The position numbers were made by a program, and so were the translations under genes. A DNA stretch of 64,000 bases from Pseudoxanthomonas dokdonensis (GTDB taxonomy: Bacteria; Pseudomonadota; Gammaproteobacteria; Xanthomonadales; Xanthomonadaceae), in assembly GCF_001431405.1 (NCBI RefSeq), contig NZ_LDJL01000002.1, forward strand, positions 186,001-250,000, given 5' to 3'. The notes under the pieces were generated by a model. It was not told where the DNA came from. It did not search any database and saw only the letters and a program-made list of their open reading frames with translations. This document shows, in pieces, positions 29,229-38,260 of this stretch. The stretch's first letter is position 1; every line of letters begins with the position of its first letter.

Positions 29229-29831
29229 ATGTCCGAAGCACATCTTTTCGTAATTGGGATCCTGTTGGCATGGATGGCCGGGATTCGTGTCTATCTGACC
29301 GTCTTCGGGCTGGGCGTGGCCGGCGCGCTGGGCTGGGTCGACCTGCCACCGGCGCTGCAGGTCACCACCTCGTGGTGGGTGCTGGGCACCTCCGGCGCGC
29401 TGGCGCTGACCGAGTTCTTCGCCGACAAGATTCCAGGCGTGGACTCGGGCTGGGATCTGCTGCAGACACTGGCACGGGTGCCGGCCGGGGCGTTCCTGGC
29501 CGCGGCCACGTTGTCGCCGGATGGCAGCTTGGGCGGCGGCGCGCTGGCGGCTGGCGCCGGGGTGGCGCTGACCAGCCACCTGCTGAAAAGCGGCTCGCGC
29601 GCCCTGCTCAATACCTCGCCCGAACCGGTCAGCAACCTGACTGCCTCGGTCACCGAAGACGCGGTCGTGGTGGGAGGACTGGCGCTGGCCTATGCCCACC
29701 CGGTCATCGCCCTGGTGCTGGTGGTGGTGATGTCGCTGCTGGTGGCGCTTGTGACCTGGTGGATCTGGCGCAAGCTGGCCGGTGGCCTGAAAAGCCTTTT
29801 CTCGGCGTTGGACAGGACCGGGACACAGTAG
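29229..29831 (+). CDS. DUF4126 membrane protein
   Basis: 200 residues with about five membrane segments. GIRVYLTVFGLGVAGALGWV, FFADKIPGVDSGWDLLQT and SHLLKSGSRALLNTSPEPVS are the conserved DUF4126 stretches. Start ATG at 29229, divergent from the bactofilin operon. No function is established for the family. Confidence 0.88.
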   Translation: MSEAHLFVIGILLAWMAGIRVYLTVFGLGVAGALGWVDLPPALQVTTSWWVLGTSGALALTEFFADKIPGVDSGWDLLQTLARVPAGAFLAAATLSPDGSLGGGALAAGAGVALTSHLLKSGSRALLNTSPEPVSNLTASVTEDAVVVGGLALAYAHPVIALVLVVVMSLLVALVTWWIWRKLAGGLKSLFSALDRTGTQ

Positions 29832-29949
29832 ATTCGATCGGACATACAGATATGCGTGGCCGATGGGCCGCCACCGGCAGAATGGTCGCGCAGCCGCGCA
29901 CCAGCTGCCGTTGTTGACGGCATAATGGGCTACAGCAGGGGGAAGCTTG

Positions 29950-31872
29950 ATGGCAGCGACAGATCCAACCCGATGGCCGGACGACGCGGTGCGCGGTGCG
30001 CGCCGGGCCGAGACACCGCCGCCCCACTACTGGCGGCGCTGGGTGGCCGATGCCGAACCGGCGCCGGAGCCCGAGCTGGCGGCGCAGGGAGAACAGGCCG
30101 CCGATGCCAGCGCCGGGCCGGCCTCGACACCGCAGCGTCCGTCCGCCGCGAGTGCGCCGGTGCTCGCCTTCAGCGCGCGCTCGCCCGCCGCCCATGAAAC
30201 CGGCAGCGACGAGCGCTCCACCCCGGAAGCCAATCCCTATCGGATCCTGATCGTCGAGGACGACCGCAGCCAGGCATTGTTTGCGCAGAGCGTGCTGCGC
30301 GGCGCCGGCATGCATGCCGACGTGCAGATGGAATCCAGCGGCATGCTGGAAGCGCTGGCCCGGTTCAAGCCCGACCTGGTGTTGATGGACCTGCACATGC
30401 CCGGTGCCGATGGCATGGACCTGACCCTGCAGATCCGCCAGCGGCCGGAATACCTGCACCTGCCGATCGTGTTCCTGACCGGCGACCCGGATCCGGAACG
30501 CCAGTTCGAAGTGCTGGAGAGCGGTGCCGACGATTTCCTCAACAAGCCGATCCGTCCGCGCCACCTGATTGCCGCCGTCTCCAACCGGATCCTGCGCGCG
30601 CGCCAGCGCGAACAGCTCGGCAGCCAGCCGCCGGCGCTCAACCAGGACACCGGCCTGCATACCCGCGCGTACCAGTTGCAGCAACTGGGCGAGGCATTGT
30701 CCGCTGGTCAGCATGGCGGCGTGTTCTTCGTCGAGGCTGCCGGCACCCTGAGCCTGCGTGAGCGTTACGGCTATGCCCTGTTCGAACAGCTGATGACCCA
30801 GGTCGGCCGGCAACTGGCCAGCGTCGCCGCGCCGCATCCGGTCGCCCGCCTCAACGACAACAGCTACCTGGTGCTGGCGGCCGGCATGGCCGAAGAGCAA
30901 CTGCACGCGTTCGCCGAACGGCTGCGCGAGCAGCTGGGCCAGCAGCCGATGGCGGTGGCCGGCATCGACGAGCCACTGAAAATCCGCAGCGCGATTGGTT
31001 TTGCCGCACTGTCGCACCGCTTTGCCGACGCCGGCAGCGCGCTGGAAGCGACCGAGCGCGCGGTGCTGCAGGCGCGCCTGCAGGCCGATGGGCTGGCCGC
31101 GTACCATCCGGCGCAGTTGCAGGACGCCGACAGTCCGCGGCTGTCGCTGGAAAACGGCAGTTTCGAACTCGCCTACCAACCGATCGTGTCGGTCGCCGGC
31201 AGCGAGCAGGCGCAATACCAGGTGTTGCTGCGCATGCGCCAGCCCGACGGCCAGCTGTTGCCGGCGGCGCAGGTGATTCCGGCCGCCGAATCAGCCGGCG
31301 GCATTGCCCAGATCGATCACTGGGTGCTGGAACACGCCATCTACGTGCTCGCCCAGCGCCAGGTGCAGAGCCCGGCGCTGCGCCTGTTCGTGTCGCAGTC
31401 GCCGCGCACCCTGGCGCGTGATTCGCACGCGCAATGGCTGCTCGACTCGCTGGCCGAACACCGCATCGAGGGCACCTCGCTGGTCATCGACCTGCGCCTG
31501 TCCGATGCGCTGATCCACAGCGTCACCCTGCGCGATTTCTGCCAGCGGCTGATGCCGGCCGGGGTCCAGTTCTGCCTCAGCCAGTTCGAACCGGGCAGCG
31601 AAGCCGACGCATTGCTCAGCCAGTTGCCGCTGGGCTTCATCCGCGTTGCCGGCCGCTACGCCAGCGCCCACGCCCAGCCGGGCAGCCGCGATCAACTGCG
31701 GCACATCATCGACATCGCCCATCGCAACGGGCTGCAGGTGATCGGTCCGCAGATCGAGGATGCGCAGGCGGCAGCGGCGATGTGGATGAGCGGCGTGGAC
31801 TTCATCCAGGGCAACCTGGTGCAGGCAGTGGGCAGCGACCTGGGTTTCGACTTCCACAACGCGGTGCTGTAA
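29950..31872 (+). CDS. FimX-like REC - degenerate GGDEF - degenerate EAL protein
   Basis: 640 residues. An unstructured N-terminus (1-95) is followed by a REC domain (96-215) with acidic pair E103/D104 (VEDD), phosphoacceptor D147 and K199. The GGDEF-like domain (230-390) has LNDNS at 301-305 where GGDEF should be, so it cannot make c-di-GMP. The EAL-like domain (400-640) reads AYQPIVSV and QVLLR where the active motif is ExLLR, so it is unlikely to hydrolyse c-di-GMP. The pattern, including CLSQFEPGSEA near the end, is close to Pseudomonas FimX, a c-di-GMP receptor for twitching motility, but FimX also has a PAS domain that I do not see here. Three bases separate it from the hybrid kinase. 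Confidence 0.86.
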   Translation: MAATDPTRWPDDAVRGARRAETPPPHYWRRWVADAEPAPEPELAAQGEQAADASAGPASTPQRPSAASAPVLAFSARSPAAHETGSDERSTPEANPYRILIVEDDRSQALFAQSVLRGAGMHADVQMESSGMLEALARFKPDLVLMDLHMPGADGMDLTLQIRQRPEYLHLPIVFLTGDPDPERQFEVLESGADDFLNKPIRPRHLIAAVSNRILRARQREQLGSQPPALNQDTGLHTRAYQLQQLGEALSAGQHGGVFFVEAAGTLSLRERYGYALFEQLMTQVGRQLASVAAPHPVARLNDNSYLVLAAGMAEEQLHAFAERLREQLGQQPMAVAGIDEPLKIRSAIGFAALSHRFADAGSALEATERAVLQARLQADGLAAYHPAQLQDADSPRLSLENGSFELAYQPIVSVAGSEQAQYQVLLRMRQPDGQLLPAAQVIPAAESAGGIAQIDHWVLEHAIYVLAQRQVQSPALRLFVSQSPRTLARDSHAQWLLDSLAEHRIEGTSLVIDLRLSDALIHSVTLRDFCQRLMPAGVQFCLSQFEPGSEADALLSQLPLGFIRVAGRYASAHAQPGSRDQLRHIIDIAHRNGLQVIGPQIEDAQAAAAMWMSGVDFIQGNLVQAVGSDLGFDFHNAVL

Positions 31873-31875
31873 GTC

Positions 31876-34329
31876 ATGGCCGCGCCCGGGCGCAGCGCGG
31901 TGGCAATCGTTGTAGCGCTGCTGGCGGCGGCGACGGCCAGCGTGGCGGCGGCGCTATGGTTGTTGCGCCTGCCCGGCCCTTGGAGTTGGTTGTGCCTGGG
32001 CGGCGCGCTGATGGCGGCACTGGCCTCGCTGGCCGGACTGCTGCAGGCACGCCGCGCCCACCACGCCTACCAGCAGACCCACGAGAAACTGCTCGGACTG
32101 CAGGCAGAACACCAGGCCCTGCAGCGCGAACTTCATCAGCATGGCGCGCTGGAACAGGAACTGTTGCGGGCCAAGCGCGCCGCCGAATCAGCCGTGCTGG
32201 CCAAGGGCGAGTTCCTGGCCACGATGAGCCACGAGATCCGCACCCCGCTCAATGGCATCGTGCCGATGCTGGACATGCTGGGCCGGGCCAAGCTGGCGCC
32301 AGAGCAGCGCGAGCTGCTGGATACCGCCAAGGATTCCTCGCATCAGCTGCTGCGCATCGTCGACGACATTCTCGATTACTCCAAGCTGGAAGCCGACAAG
32401 CTGGAGCTGGAAATCACCGCCTTCAACCTGCGCGAACTGCTCGACGGCGTGCTGCAGCTGATGCATCGGCCCGCCGACAGCAAGGGCCTGCGCCTGAGCC
32501 TGCAACTGGACCCGGCGGTGCGCCTGCCGGTCCGTGGCGACCCGGTGCGACTGCGCCAGGTGCTGAGCAATCTGGTCGGCAACGCGATCAAGTTCACCGA
32601 ACGCGGCGGCGTTACCGTGGTGGTAAGGCGAATGGGCGAAACCCCGGCCCAGCACCAGTTGCGTTTCGAAGTCCGCGATACCGGCATCGGCATCGAACCG
32701 GCGGCGCAGGCGCGCCTGTTCCGCTCCTTCACCCAGGCCGACACCTCCACCACCCGCCTGTATGGCGGCACCGGCCTGGGCCTGGCGATCTGCAAGCGCA
32801 TCGTCGATCTGATGGGCGGCAGCATCAATGTCAGCTCGGAACTTGGCCAGGGCTCGACTTTCTGGTTCGAGGTGCCGTTGCTGAAAATCGTCGGTGACCT
32901 CAAGCCGCGCGACATGCTGGCCGCCGATGGCGGGCGGGTGCTGCTGGTCACCCACGATGCCCGCCTGCGCCAGCGGATGACCCTGCTGCTGGGCAACTGG
33001 GGCATGCAACCCAGCGTGGTCGAGAGCACCCAGGAAGCACTGGACCGGCTGCGCACCAGCCCGGCGGCCGGCAAGCCGTACATGGCGGTGCTGGCGGATC
33101 TGGCCAGCGTGCGGACCAGCGCACGGGCACTGCACCGGGCGCTGGCGCGTAGTGGCAATCCACGCACGCCCCGCCTGATCTGGCTGTACGGCGACGAGAC
33201 CGTCGATGACGAATTGAAAGCCGACACCACCTTGCTGCCCCGGCAGACGCCGGATCAGGATCTGCATTCGGCGCTGCTGGATCGCAGCGTGCAGGCGCGC
33301 AGCCAGAGCGAGGTGGATTTCGCCGAACCGGCCAGGCGCACGCCGCCGCTGCTGCGGCCGGTGGCGCCCTTGCCGTCGGCAACCCTGGCGGCACGCAACA
33401 CCACGACGGCCACCAGCGCCACCGCCGAAGCCACGAGCAACACCGGGGCCGCCCAGTCACCGGCGGCGAGCGTCGATGACACGCCTGCCCGCCTGCTGCT
33501 GGTCGAAGACAATCCGGTCAACCTGCTGGTCGCGCAGAAGCTGCTGTCATCACTGGGCTTCGATTGCGTGTCCGAATCCAATGGCGATCGCGCGCTCAAG
33601 CGGATGGCTGCCGAGGCCTTCGATCTGGTGTTCATGGATTGCCAGATGCCGGTGCTGGACGGCTATACCGCCACCCGCTTCTGGCGCCAGCGTGAGGCCG
33701 AATACGGCAGCCAGCGCTTGCCGATCATCGCGATGACCGCCAATGCCATGGCCGGCGATCGCCAGCGCTGCATCGACGCTGGCATGGACGACTACCTGGC
33801 CAAGCCGGTGTCCCGCGATCAACTGGAAAGCTGCCTGCAACGCTGGCTGCCGGGCAAGGTCGAGTTCAGCCTGCGCAGAGCGCCAGCAGCGGACAAGGCC
33901 AGCGCATCCAGCGAGACCGCTAACACCGCCAGCAATCCACCGGCGATGAATCCGCAGATCGCGGTTCTGGACCCGGCCATGCTGGAAGAACTGCGCGAGA
34001 TTGCCGGCGACGAAACGAGCCAGATCATCACCCTGTTCCTGAGTGATGCGCCGCAGCTGATCTCCACGCTGGAACGCGGCGCCGCCAGTGCCAACATGGA
34101 ACTGATGCGCGAAGCGGCGCACACGCTCAAATCATCCAGCGCCAATGTCGGCGCGATGGCGCTGTCGGCGGCGGCCAAGCGGGTCGAGCTGGGCGCGCGG
34201 GCGCTGAAGCTGGAACGTCCGGCGGTGGCGGTGGCGCTGGTCATCGCCGAATACGCACGCGCGCGGATGGCGCTGCAGGGCTATGCCATGGCCCATCTGG
34301 GCCAGCCGCTGGGGCAGAAGCAGGTCTAG
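31876..34329 (+). CDS. Hybrid sensor histidine kinase with pseudo-receiver, receiver and Hpt domains
   Basis: 817 residues: two membrane helices at the N-terminus (about 8-30 and 36-57) with almost no periplasmic loop; a coiled coil (62-110); HisKA with H119 ([13 protein letters not shown]); HATPase ([29 protein letters not shown]). Next is a receiver-like segment lacking the acidic pocket ([14 protein letters not shown], about 355-470). A canonical receiver (from 538, D588 in [13 protein letters not shown] near DDYLAKPVS) and a C-terminal Hpt domain with H749 ([13 protein letters not shown]) complete it. The lack of a periplasmic domain suggests sensing in the membrane or cytoplasm. Likely partner: the FimX-like REC protein 3 bp upstream. 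Confidence 0.92.
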   Translation: MAAPGRSAVAIVVALLAAATASVAAALWLLRLPGPWSWLCLGGALMAALASLAGLLQARRAHHAYQQTHEKLLGLQAEHQALQRELHQHGALEQELLRAKRAAESAVLAKGEFLATMSHEIRTPLNGIVPMLDMLGRAKLAPEQRELLDTAKDSSHQLLRIVDDILDYSKLEADKLELEITAFNLRELLDGVLQLMHRPADSKGLRLSLQLDPAVRLPVRGDPVRLRQVLSNLVGNAIKFTERGGVTVVVRRMGETPAQHQLRFEVRDTGIGIEPAAQARLFRSFTQADTSTTRLYGGTGLGLAICKRIVDLMGGSINVSSELGQGSTFWFEVPLLKIVGDLKPRDMLAADGGRVLLVTHDARLRQRMTLLLGNWGMQPSVVESTQEALDRLRTSPAAGKPYMAVLADLASVRTSARALHRALARSGNPRTPRLIWLYGDETVDDELKADTTLLPRQTPDQDLHSALLDRSVQARSQSEVDFAEPARRTPPLLRPVAPLPSATLAARNTTTATSATAEATSNTGAAQSPAASVDDTPARLLLVEDNPVNLLVAQKLLSSLGFDCVSESNGDRALKRMAAEAFDLVFMDCQMPVLDGYTATRFWRQREAEYGSQRLPIIAMTANAMAGDRQRCIDAGMDDYLAKPVSRDQLESCLQRWLPGKVEFSLRRAPAADKASASSETANTASNPPAMNPQIAVLDPAMLEELREIAGDETSQIITLFLSDAPQLISTLERGAASANMELMREAAHTLKSSSANVGAMALSAAAKRVELGARALKLERPAVAVALVIAEYARARMALQGYAMAHLGQPLGQKQV

Positions 34330-34450
34330 CGCAATGCGCCAAGCGCCTGCACCGGCGCTCGCTGGCACCCGGCGCGGCGGCGCCGGCGCCGATCAATGAC
34401 GAACGCCAACCGCCTTGCGGTCGGCAAACAAAAACGCGTCAACTGCGCGC

Positions 34451-34921
34451 TCAGTCTTCCAGCTTGGTCAGCAGGTAGTTCTGTTCGCCGATGCGGCCGA
34501 TCAGATCCAGCTGGGTTTCCAGCCAGTCGATGTGTTCTTCTTCCGAATCCAGGATATCGACCAGCAACTGGCGGCTGACGAAATCGCCGGCGCTTTCGCA
34601 GTACGCAATCGCTTCGCGCAACAACGGCACTGCCTCGTTTTCCAGCGCCAGATCGCACTCCAGCAGTTCACGCGGGTTTTCACCGATACGCAGCTTGCCC
34701 AGCGCCTGGAAGTTGGGCAGGCCTTCAAGGAACAGGATGCGGTCGGACAACTTGTCCGCATGCTTCATCTCATCGATGGATTCCTTGTACTCGTGCTCGG
34801 CCAGTTCCTTCAGGCCCCAGTTCTTCAGCATCTTGGCATGCAGGAAATACTGGTTGATCGCGGTCAGCTCGTTGTAGAGCGCCTTGTTGAGGAATTCGAT
34901 GACTTTGCGATCGCCTTTCAT
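34451..34921 (-). CDS. bfr: Bacterioferritin
   Basis: Forms a 24-subunit iron-storage cage with haem at subunit interfaces. The 156-residue protein has all ferroxidase ligands E18, E51, H54, E94, E127 and H130 and the haem ligand M52. Length is standard. bfd, whose product helps release its iron, lies 116 bp upstream on the same strand. Confidence 0.97.
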   Translation of the reverse strand: MKGDRKVIEFLNKALYNELTAINQYFLHAKMLKNWGLKELAEHEYKESIDEMKHADKLSDRILFLEGLPNFQALGKLRIGENPRELLECDLALENEAVPLLREAIAYCESAGDFVSRQLLVDILDSEEEHIDWLETQLDLIGRIGEQNYLLTKLED

Positions 34922-35037
34922 GGCCGGGCTCCGTGGTTGCCGGTAAACAATGGCGCACAGCCTAGCGTTTCACCGGGGTCGGTGACGGAACGCGAATCGT
35001 GTTCATTTCGAAGCATGGCGCGGCTGCGCCGGTCGCG

Positions 35038-35247
35038 TCAGGCCGCGCGCGACAGGTCCAGCACCGGCAGCAATGACTCGCGCCGCGACGGAGCTGGTGC
35101 CAGCATGCCGGCGGCAATGTCCAGGCAGCTGCCGCAGTTGGAACCACAACCGGTACGCATGGTCAGTTCGGCGACGGTCGCGCAGCCATTGGCCGCGGCC
35201 TCGCGGATTTGCGCTTCGGTGACTCCGTTGCAGATGCAGACGTACAC
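35038..35247 (-). CDS. bfd: Bacterioferritin-associated ferredoxin
   Basis: 69 residues with a [2Fe-2S] ligand set C4, C6, C38 and C41 (MYVCICNGVT, CGSNCGSC), as in E. coli Bfd. It reduces the iron core of bacterioferritin for mobilisation under iron shortage. The Fur-box-like site 50 bp upstream agrees with iron control. The C-terminal extension after residue 50 (APAPSRRESLLPVLDLSRAA) is not part of the Bfd fold. Confidence 0.95.
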   Translation of the reverse strand: MYVCICNGVTEAQIREAAANGCATVAELTMRTGCGSNCGSCLDIAAGMLAPAPSRRESLLPVLDLSRAA

Positions 35248-35296
35248 GGTGGACTGGTCCTGGACCGGCCGGATTGGCCCGTGCGCCCAGTTAATC

Positions 35297-35315
35297 GCGA
35301 ATGAGAATGATTGTC
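35297..35315. promoter_or_regulatory. Fur-box-like site upstream of bfd
   Basis: GCGAATGAGAATGATTGTC matches 14 of 19 positions of the Fur consensus GATAATGATAATCATTATC, including the central AATGA-GAAT-ATT core. It lies 50 bp upstream of bfd, the expected place for iron control. It touches the 3' end of rppH by two bases. Confidence 0.6.
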
Positions 35316-35913
35316 AATTCTTCGCAGTGCCGCGACCGTCATCCGGTTTGCGCCCGGTACGGCTACGTGAACGGAACCGGGTCGGCCCCTCGTTGCGCAG
35401 TTCCGGCAGATGCGGCATCGGCACCGCGTGGGTCCCGGCCAGGCGCCGGGCGACCGGGGCCAGATGGCGCAGGGCGCGGTCATAGACGCTGCGCTTGAAC
35501 ATCACCACGTGCTCCAGCGGGTACCAGAAATCAACCCAGCGCCAGTGGTCGAACTCCGGGCTGTCGGTCAGGTCCAGGCGCAGGTGGGTCTCGTCGCCAA
35601 CCAGCCGCAACAGGAACCAGACCTGCTTCTGGCCGATGCAGACCTGCCGCTCGTTGCGGCGGATGGCACGCTGCGGCAGCCGGTAGCGGAGCCAGCCAGG
35701 GGTGGCGCCCAGGACCTCGACATGCTCGGGCAGCAGGCCGGTTTCCTCGCGCAATTCGCGATACATGGCCTCGACCGGCGTCTCATCGGTGTTCATGCCA
35801 CCCTGCGGGAACTGCCAGCCGTCCCGGCGCACCCGTCGCGCCCAGAACACCCGGCCATCCGGGCGCATCAACACAATGCCCACGTTAGGTCGGTAGCCGT
35901 CCGGATCGATCAC
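35314..35913 (-). CDS. rppH: RNA pyrophosphohydrolase
   Basis: RppH removes pyrophosphate from 5'-triphosphorylated mRNA and so starts RNA decay. I start it at the GTG complementing 35911-35913, giving [15 protein letters not shown], which aligns with the E. coli start [14 protein letters not shown], and AGGAG lies about 9 bases upstream. The frame is open further upstream but not conserved. Nudix box at residues 38-60 (GGMNTDE...REETGL) is complete. 199 residues with a basic C-terminal tail. Confidence 0.95.
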   Translation of the reverse strand: MIDPDGYRPNVGIVLMRPDGRVFWARRVRRDGWQFPQGGMNTDETPVEAMYRELREETGLLPEHVEVLGATPGWLRYRLPQRAIRRNERQVCIGQKQVWFLLRLVGDETHLRLDLTDSPEFDHWRWVDFWYPLEHVVMFKRSVYDRALRHLAPVARRLAGTHAVPMPHLPELRNEGPTRFRSRSRTGRKPDDGRGTAKN

Positions 35914-35990
35914 GACGCGGACTCCTTGAAAATCTACTGTGACTGACTTTGCCACGGCCTCGGGCGGCCCACAAGCCGCGTGATGGCTGA

Positions 35991-36019
35991 TTGACAGGTA
36001 GCTGAATTTGGCTGAAAAT
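35991..36019 (+). promoter_or_regulatory. Promoter of tRNA-Met
   Basis: TTGACA at 35991-35996, a 17-bp spacer and GAAAAT at 36014-36019; transcription would begin about 10 bases before the mature tRNA 5' end. Confidence 0.65.
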
Positions 36020-36036
36020 GCGCGGCTCAATGCATT

Positions 36037-36113
36037 GGCTATGTAGCTCAGCCGGTTAGAGCACAGCACTCATAATGCTGGGGTCGGTGGTTCGAGTCCA
36101 CCCATAGCCACCA
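36037..36113 (+). tRNA. Elongator tRNA-Met (anticodon CAU)
   Basis: A complete 77-base cloverleaf with encoded CCA. The acceptor stem is GGCTATG (36037-36043) with CATAGCC (36103-36109), followed by discriminator A and CCA. The anticodon stem is CAGCA/TGCTG with loop CTCATAA, so the anticodon CAT is at 36071-36073. The T arm has GTTCGAGTC. The sequence matches the elongator type (GGCTAYGTAGCTCAG) rather than initiator tRNA or the lysidine-modified tRNA-Ile. Confidence 0.97.
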
Positions 36114-36156
36114 ATAGCAAATTCGGGACCGTCTTACGGGATTCCGGAAGCATAAT

Positions 36157-36182
36157 AGCCCGCGAATTCGCGGGCTTTTTTG
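36157..36182 (+). terminator. Rho-independent terminator of tRNA-Met
   Basis: AGCCCGCG-AATT-CGCGGGCT, a perfect 8-bp stem (36157-36164, 36169-36176) followed by seven T residues. Confidence 0.93.
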
Positions 36183-36428
36183 TGCCGATTGTTTCGTGTG
36201 ATCCCATTGAAACCCGCTTCATTTGAAGAGTATCGTCAAATCGTCCAGTCCAGTTACGGCGAAAACTCCAGGCGCGCCTATGCCAGCGGCCTATGCCACG
36301 CTACACCGCTTGGCAGATGCCCTGATGGTCTCGCTTCGAGGCCTTGTCTATCAGCGAACGGTCTCTGCTGGGCTGTTCCTCAATTTGAAACACCACTACC
36401 GAAGCGCTTGGGCCAGGCAGAATTCTGC
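36183..36428. other. No convincing gene; lower-GC stretch before toxin-antitoxin pair
   Basis: About 250 bases after the tRNA terminator. Short open frames exist on both strands but none has a ribosome site, codon bias or recognisable motif. Base use is visibly less GC-rich than the surrounding core genes. It may be decayed accessory DNA; no repeat of the tRNA 3' end was found to mark an integration site. Confidence 0.5.
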
Positions 36429-36430
36429 GA

Positions 36431-36455
36431 TATACGTCACTGGCGTAGTACGCCA
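36431..36455. promoter_or_regulatory. Palindromic operator candidate and promoter of toxin-antitoxin pair
   Basis: TGGCGTA-G-TACGCCA, a perfect 7+1+7 inverted repeat at 36441-36455, 34 bp before the toxin start. A possible promoter, TTGGGC (36409) - 16 bp - TATACG (36431), would place the start site inside the palindrome. This is the standard arrangement for autorepression by an XRE antitoxin. Confidence 0.6.
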
Positions 36456-36489
36456 TTGACTTACATGAGGCAGTGGCGCACCATGAGCC

Positions 36490-36804
36490 ATGATCTTCAT
36501 CGAGACTCCCACGTTCACTCGTCTGATCACGGAGCTGATGAACGACGAGGACTATGGTCGATTTCAGGAAGATCTCGCCGCCTCTCCCGAGTCCGGCCAT
36601 GTAATCGAGGGAACTGGTGGTCTTAGGAAGATCCGCGTCGCTCTCCCCGGCCGTGGCAAGCGCGGCGGCGCGAGAATCATCTACTACTACTTTTCCTCAG
36701 CGTCCCAGATCGTCCTTCTGCTTGCGTACCCGAAGAACGTTCAGGACAACCTGACCGCAGCCCAGAAGAAAGCGCTGCGATCCGTCATTGAGAACTGGAA
36801 GTGA
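36490..36804 (+). CDS. RelE/HigB-family toxin
   Basis: 104 residues, MIFIETPTFTRLITELMNDEDYGRFQEDLAASPESG..., with GTGGLRKIRVALPGRGKRGGARIIYYYF and ILLLAYPKN. This is the HigB-2/RelE-like ribosome-dependent mRNA endonuclease pattern with the basic stretch KRGGARIIYY near the C-terminus. The antitoxin gene starts 3 bp after its stop; toxin-first order is typical of HigBA. Identification of the superfamily is firm, subfamily less so. Confidence 0.9.
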   Translation: MIFIETPTFTRLITELMNDEDYGRFQEDLAASPESGHVIEGTGGLRKIRVALPGRGKRGGARIIYYYFSSASQIVLLLAYPKNVQDNLTAAQKKALRSVIENWK

Positions 36805-36807
36805 GCC

Positions 36808-37104
36808 ATGGACAAGAACCTTTTTGCCGAGCTTATGGGAAGCGTGTCCGAAGCCAACGAAATCCTGAAGGGTGAGCGCAGCCCCTCGCGCGAGGTCTAT
36901 ATCAACGCCGTCGAGGTACGAGCTATTAGAAAGTTGACCGGCCTTTCGCAGCAGAAGTTCGCCAACATTATCCACGTGGAGGTGTCGACCCTTCGCAACT
37001 GGGAACAAGGTCGCCGTGATCCGACTGGCCCTGCACGAGCGCTGTTGCGTGTGATCAAGAACAATCCGAAAGAAGCGCTTCGCGCATTGGCTGAAGCGAG
37101 CTAG
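36808..37104 (+). CDS. XRE-family antitoxin (HigA/NadS type)
   Basis: 98 residues. A short N-terminal toxin-binding part (MDKNLFAELMGSVSEANEIL) is followed by a lambda-repressor-type helix-turn-helix (VRAIRKLTGLSQQKFANIIH, VSTLRNWEQGRRDPTGPARA). The NWEQGRRxPxGPA signature is that of HigA/NadS proteins. It should neutralise the adjacent toxin and bind the palindrome upstream. Confidence 0.92.
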   Translation: MDKNLFAELMGSVSEANEILKGERSPSREVYINAVEVRAIRKLTGLSQQKFANIIHVEVSTLRNWEQGRRDPTGPARALLRVIKNNPKEALRALAEAS

Positions 37105-37698
37105 TCGTTATCCCGTGTCATTTCGCAACCGGATAACCGTAGCTTTTCAGCTGTGCTGCGACCAGTGTGGTACAGAGTCCAGTGAGGAAGTCAGGGAGCC
37201 GACCACTTCCTCAAAGATTTACGTCAGCTGGTGCTCCTGTACGTCAGCTTGTTCGCCATAAGTAGCTGGTGGGCTTCCATTGACAATGCTCACCGACATT
37301 GACGCGCGGCGCACGGCGCTTCGGGAACAGTCGCCCTTACTTCCTCGTCCAATACCAGCCTGGTTGCAGCCACGACCGCGTGCCGCCACCTACGCTATCG
37401 AGATCCAGCTTGCAGTGGGCGCCATGCTTCTCCCAGCGATGGCGAACCGTAGCGCGTTAGGGCGGAGCCCATTCGGCTCGCCCAAAAGTCTGCAGAAGCG
37501 GAGTGGGCAGCAAACCTGTTGTCGAGAATAGCCTGCAGAAGGGTCGGCCTTCATGATTCAGCCAATTCATCAAACTGCCGCTCCGTAGCCCGATGGGAGT
37601 AAGGTCGTGCGGCGATCTACGGCGGTGACTCGTCTGTGAGGCATGCGAAGCTGGCGAGTGCGTTCTGCCTCCCACCAATCTCATGTGCATTTATCACC
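37105..37698. other. 594 bp without a supported gene; repeats and a hairpin
   Basis: Contains a 9-bp stem TGAGGAAGT/ACTTCCTCA (37183-37191, 37205-37213), which could end the toxin-antitoxin transcript although no T run follows, and a direct repeat TACGTCAGCT at 37220-37229 and 37240-37249. An open frame at 37280-37531 (LTDIDARRTALREQSPL...) faintly resembles the start of Fic-domain proteins but then breaks down. Probably decayed accessory DNA. Confidence 0.5.
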
Positions 37699-38082
37699 TC
37701 ACCCCTTCCCCAACCGCCGCTGATTGGCCTTTGCCGCCCTGCGGTAAGGGCGGACGCCGGCGACGGTCATGCGGGTCAGTGCTTCCTGGGTGGACGGCAG
37801 CCGCGTGCGTGGGAAGGTGGCCGGCAGCCAGAAGCCGGCGCAGGCCAGCATCAGGTCGCTGTTGAGGCGGATGGCGTAGCGGGTCATCGCTTCCCAGGAT
37901 TGCCAGGCGGCAAGGATTTTTTCCGAGGACATGCGCAGGATTTCCTGCTGATCACTGGCCGACCACTGGCCGTCGACCGATGCCAGGCGCAGGCTGCGCT
38001 GCAGGACGACGCCGGGCGCGACCACCGCCAGGTCGGCCAGTTGGGCGGTCAGTTCGCGTGTGGCCTTGCTGGGCTTGCGCAT
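37699..38082 (-). CDS. Small helical protein, possibly phasin-like
   Basis: 127 residues, start at the ATG complementing 38080-38082 with AGAGGA 7 bases upstream; an in-frame ATG 33 bases earlier is possible. Mostly amphipathic helix (ATRELTAQLADLAVVAPGVV, ILRMSSEKILAAWQSWEAMT), with a basic C-terminal tail (RPYRRAAKANQRRLGKG). The pattern recalls granule-associated phasins but no signature is clear. Divergent from the PAS-HWE kinase gene. Confidence 0.65.
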   Translation of the reverse strand: MRKPSKATRELTAQLADLAVVAPGVVLQRSLRLASVDGQWSASDQQEILRMSSEKILAAWQSWEAMTRYAIRLNSDLMLACAGFWLPATFPRTRLPSTQEALTRMTVAGVRPYRRAAKANQRRLGKG

Positions 38083-38260
38083 AGGGTCATCCTCTTTTCG
38101 GCCACTGTCAGGCATGGCGAGTAACGAGCGGGTGAGCATGGAGGGTGCGATGCGATGACCAGCCAGCAAGCGGACTGGCGGTTGCAGACTGAGCGGATCC
38201 ACGCCCTTCACTGGTCGTGAACGGAATCGCGCTAAAGTATTCACATAGAAGGGGGTAGCA

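Noticed and set aside
36180..36626. 148-codon frame running into the toxin gene
   Set aside because: It overlaps the toxin in another frame, is rich in Cys, His and Trp, and begins in the tRNA terminator.
36103..37698. Attachment-site repeat of the tRNA-Met 3' end
   Set aside because: No copy of the last 15-20 bases of the tRNA was found downstream within the window.
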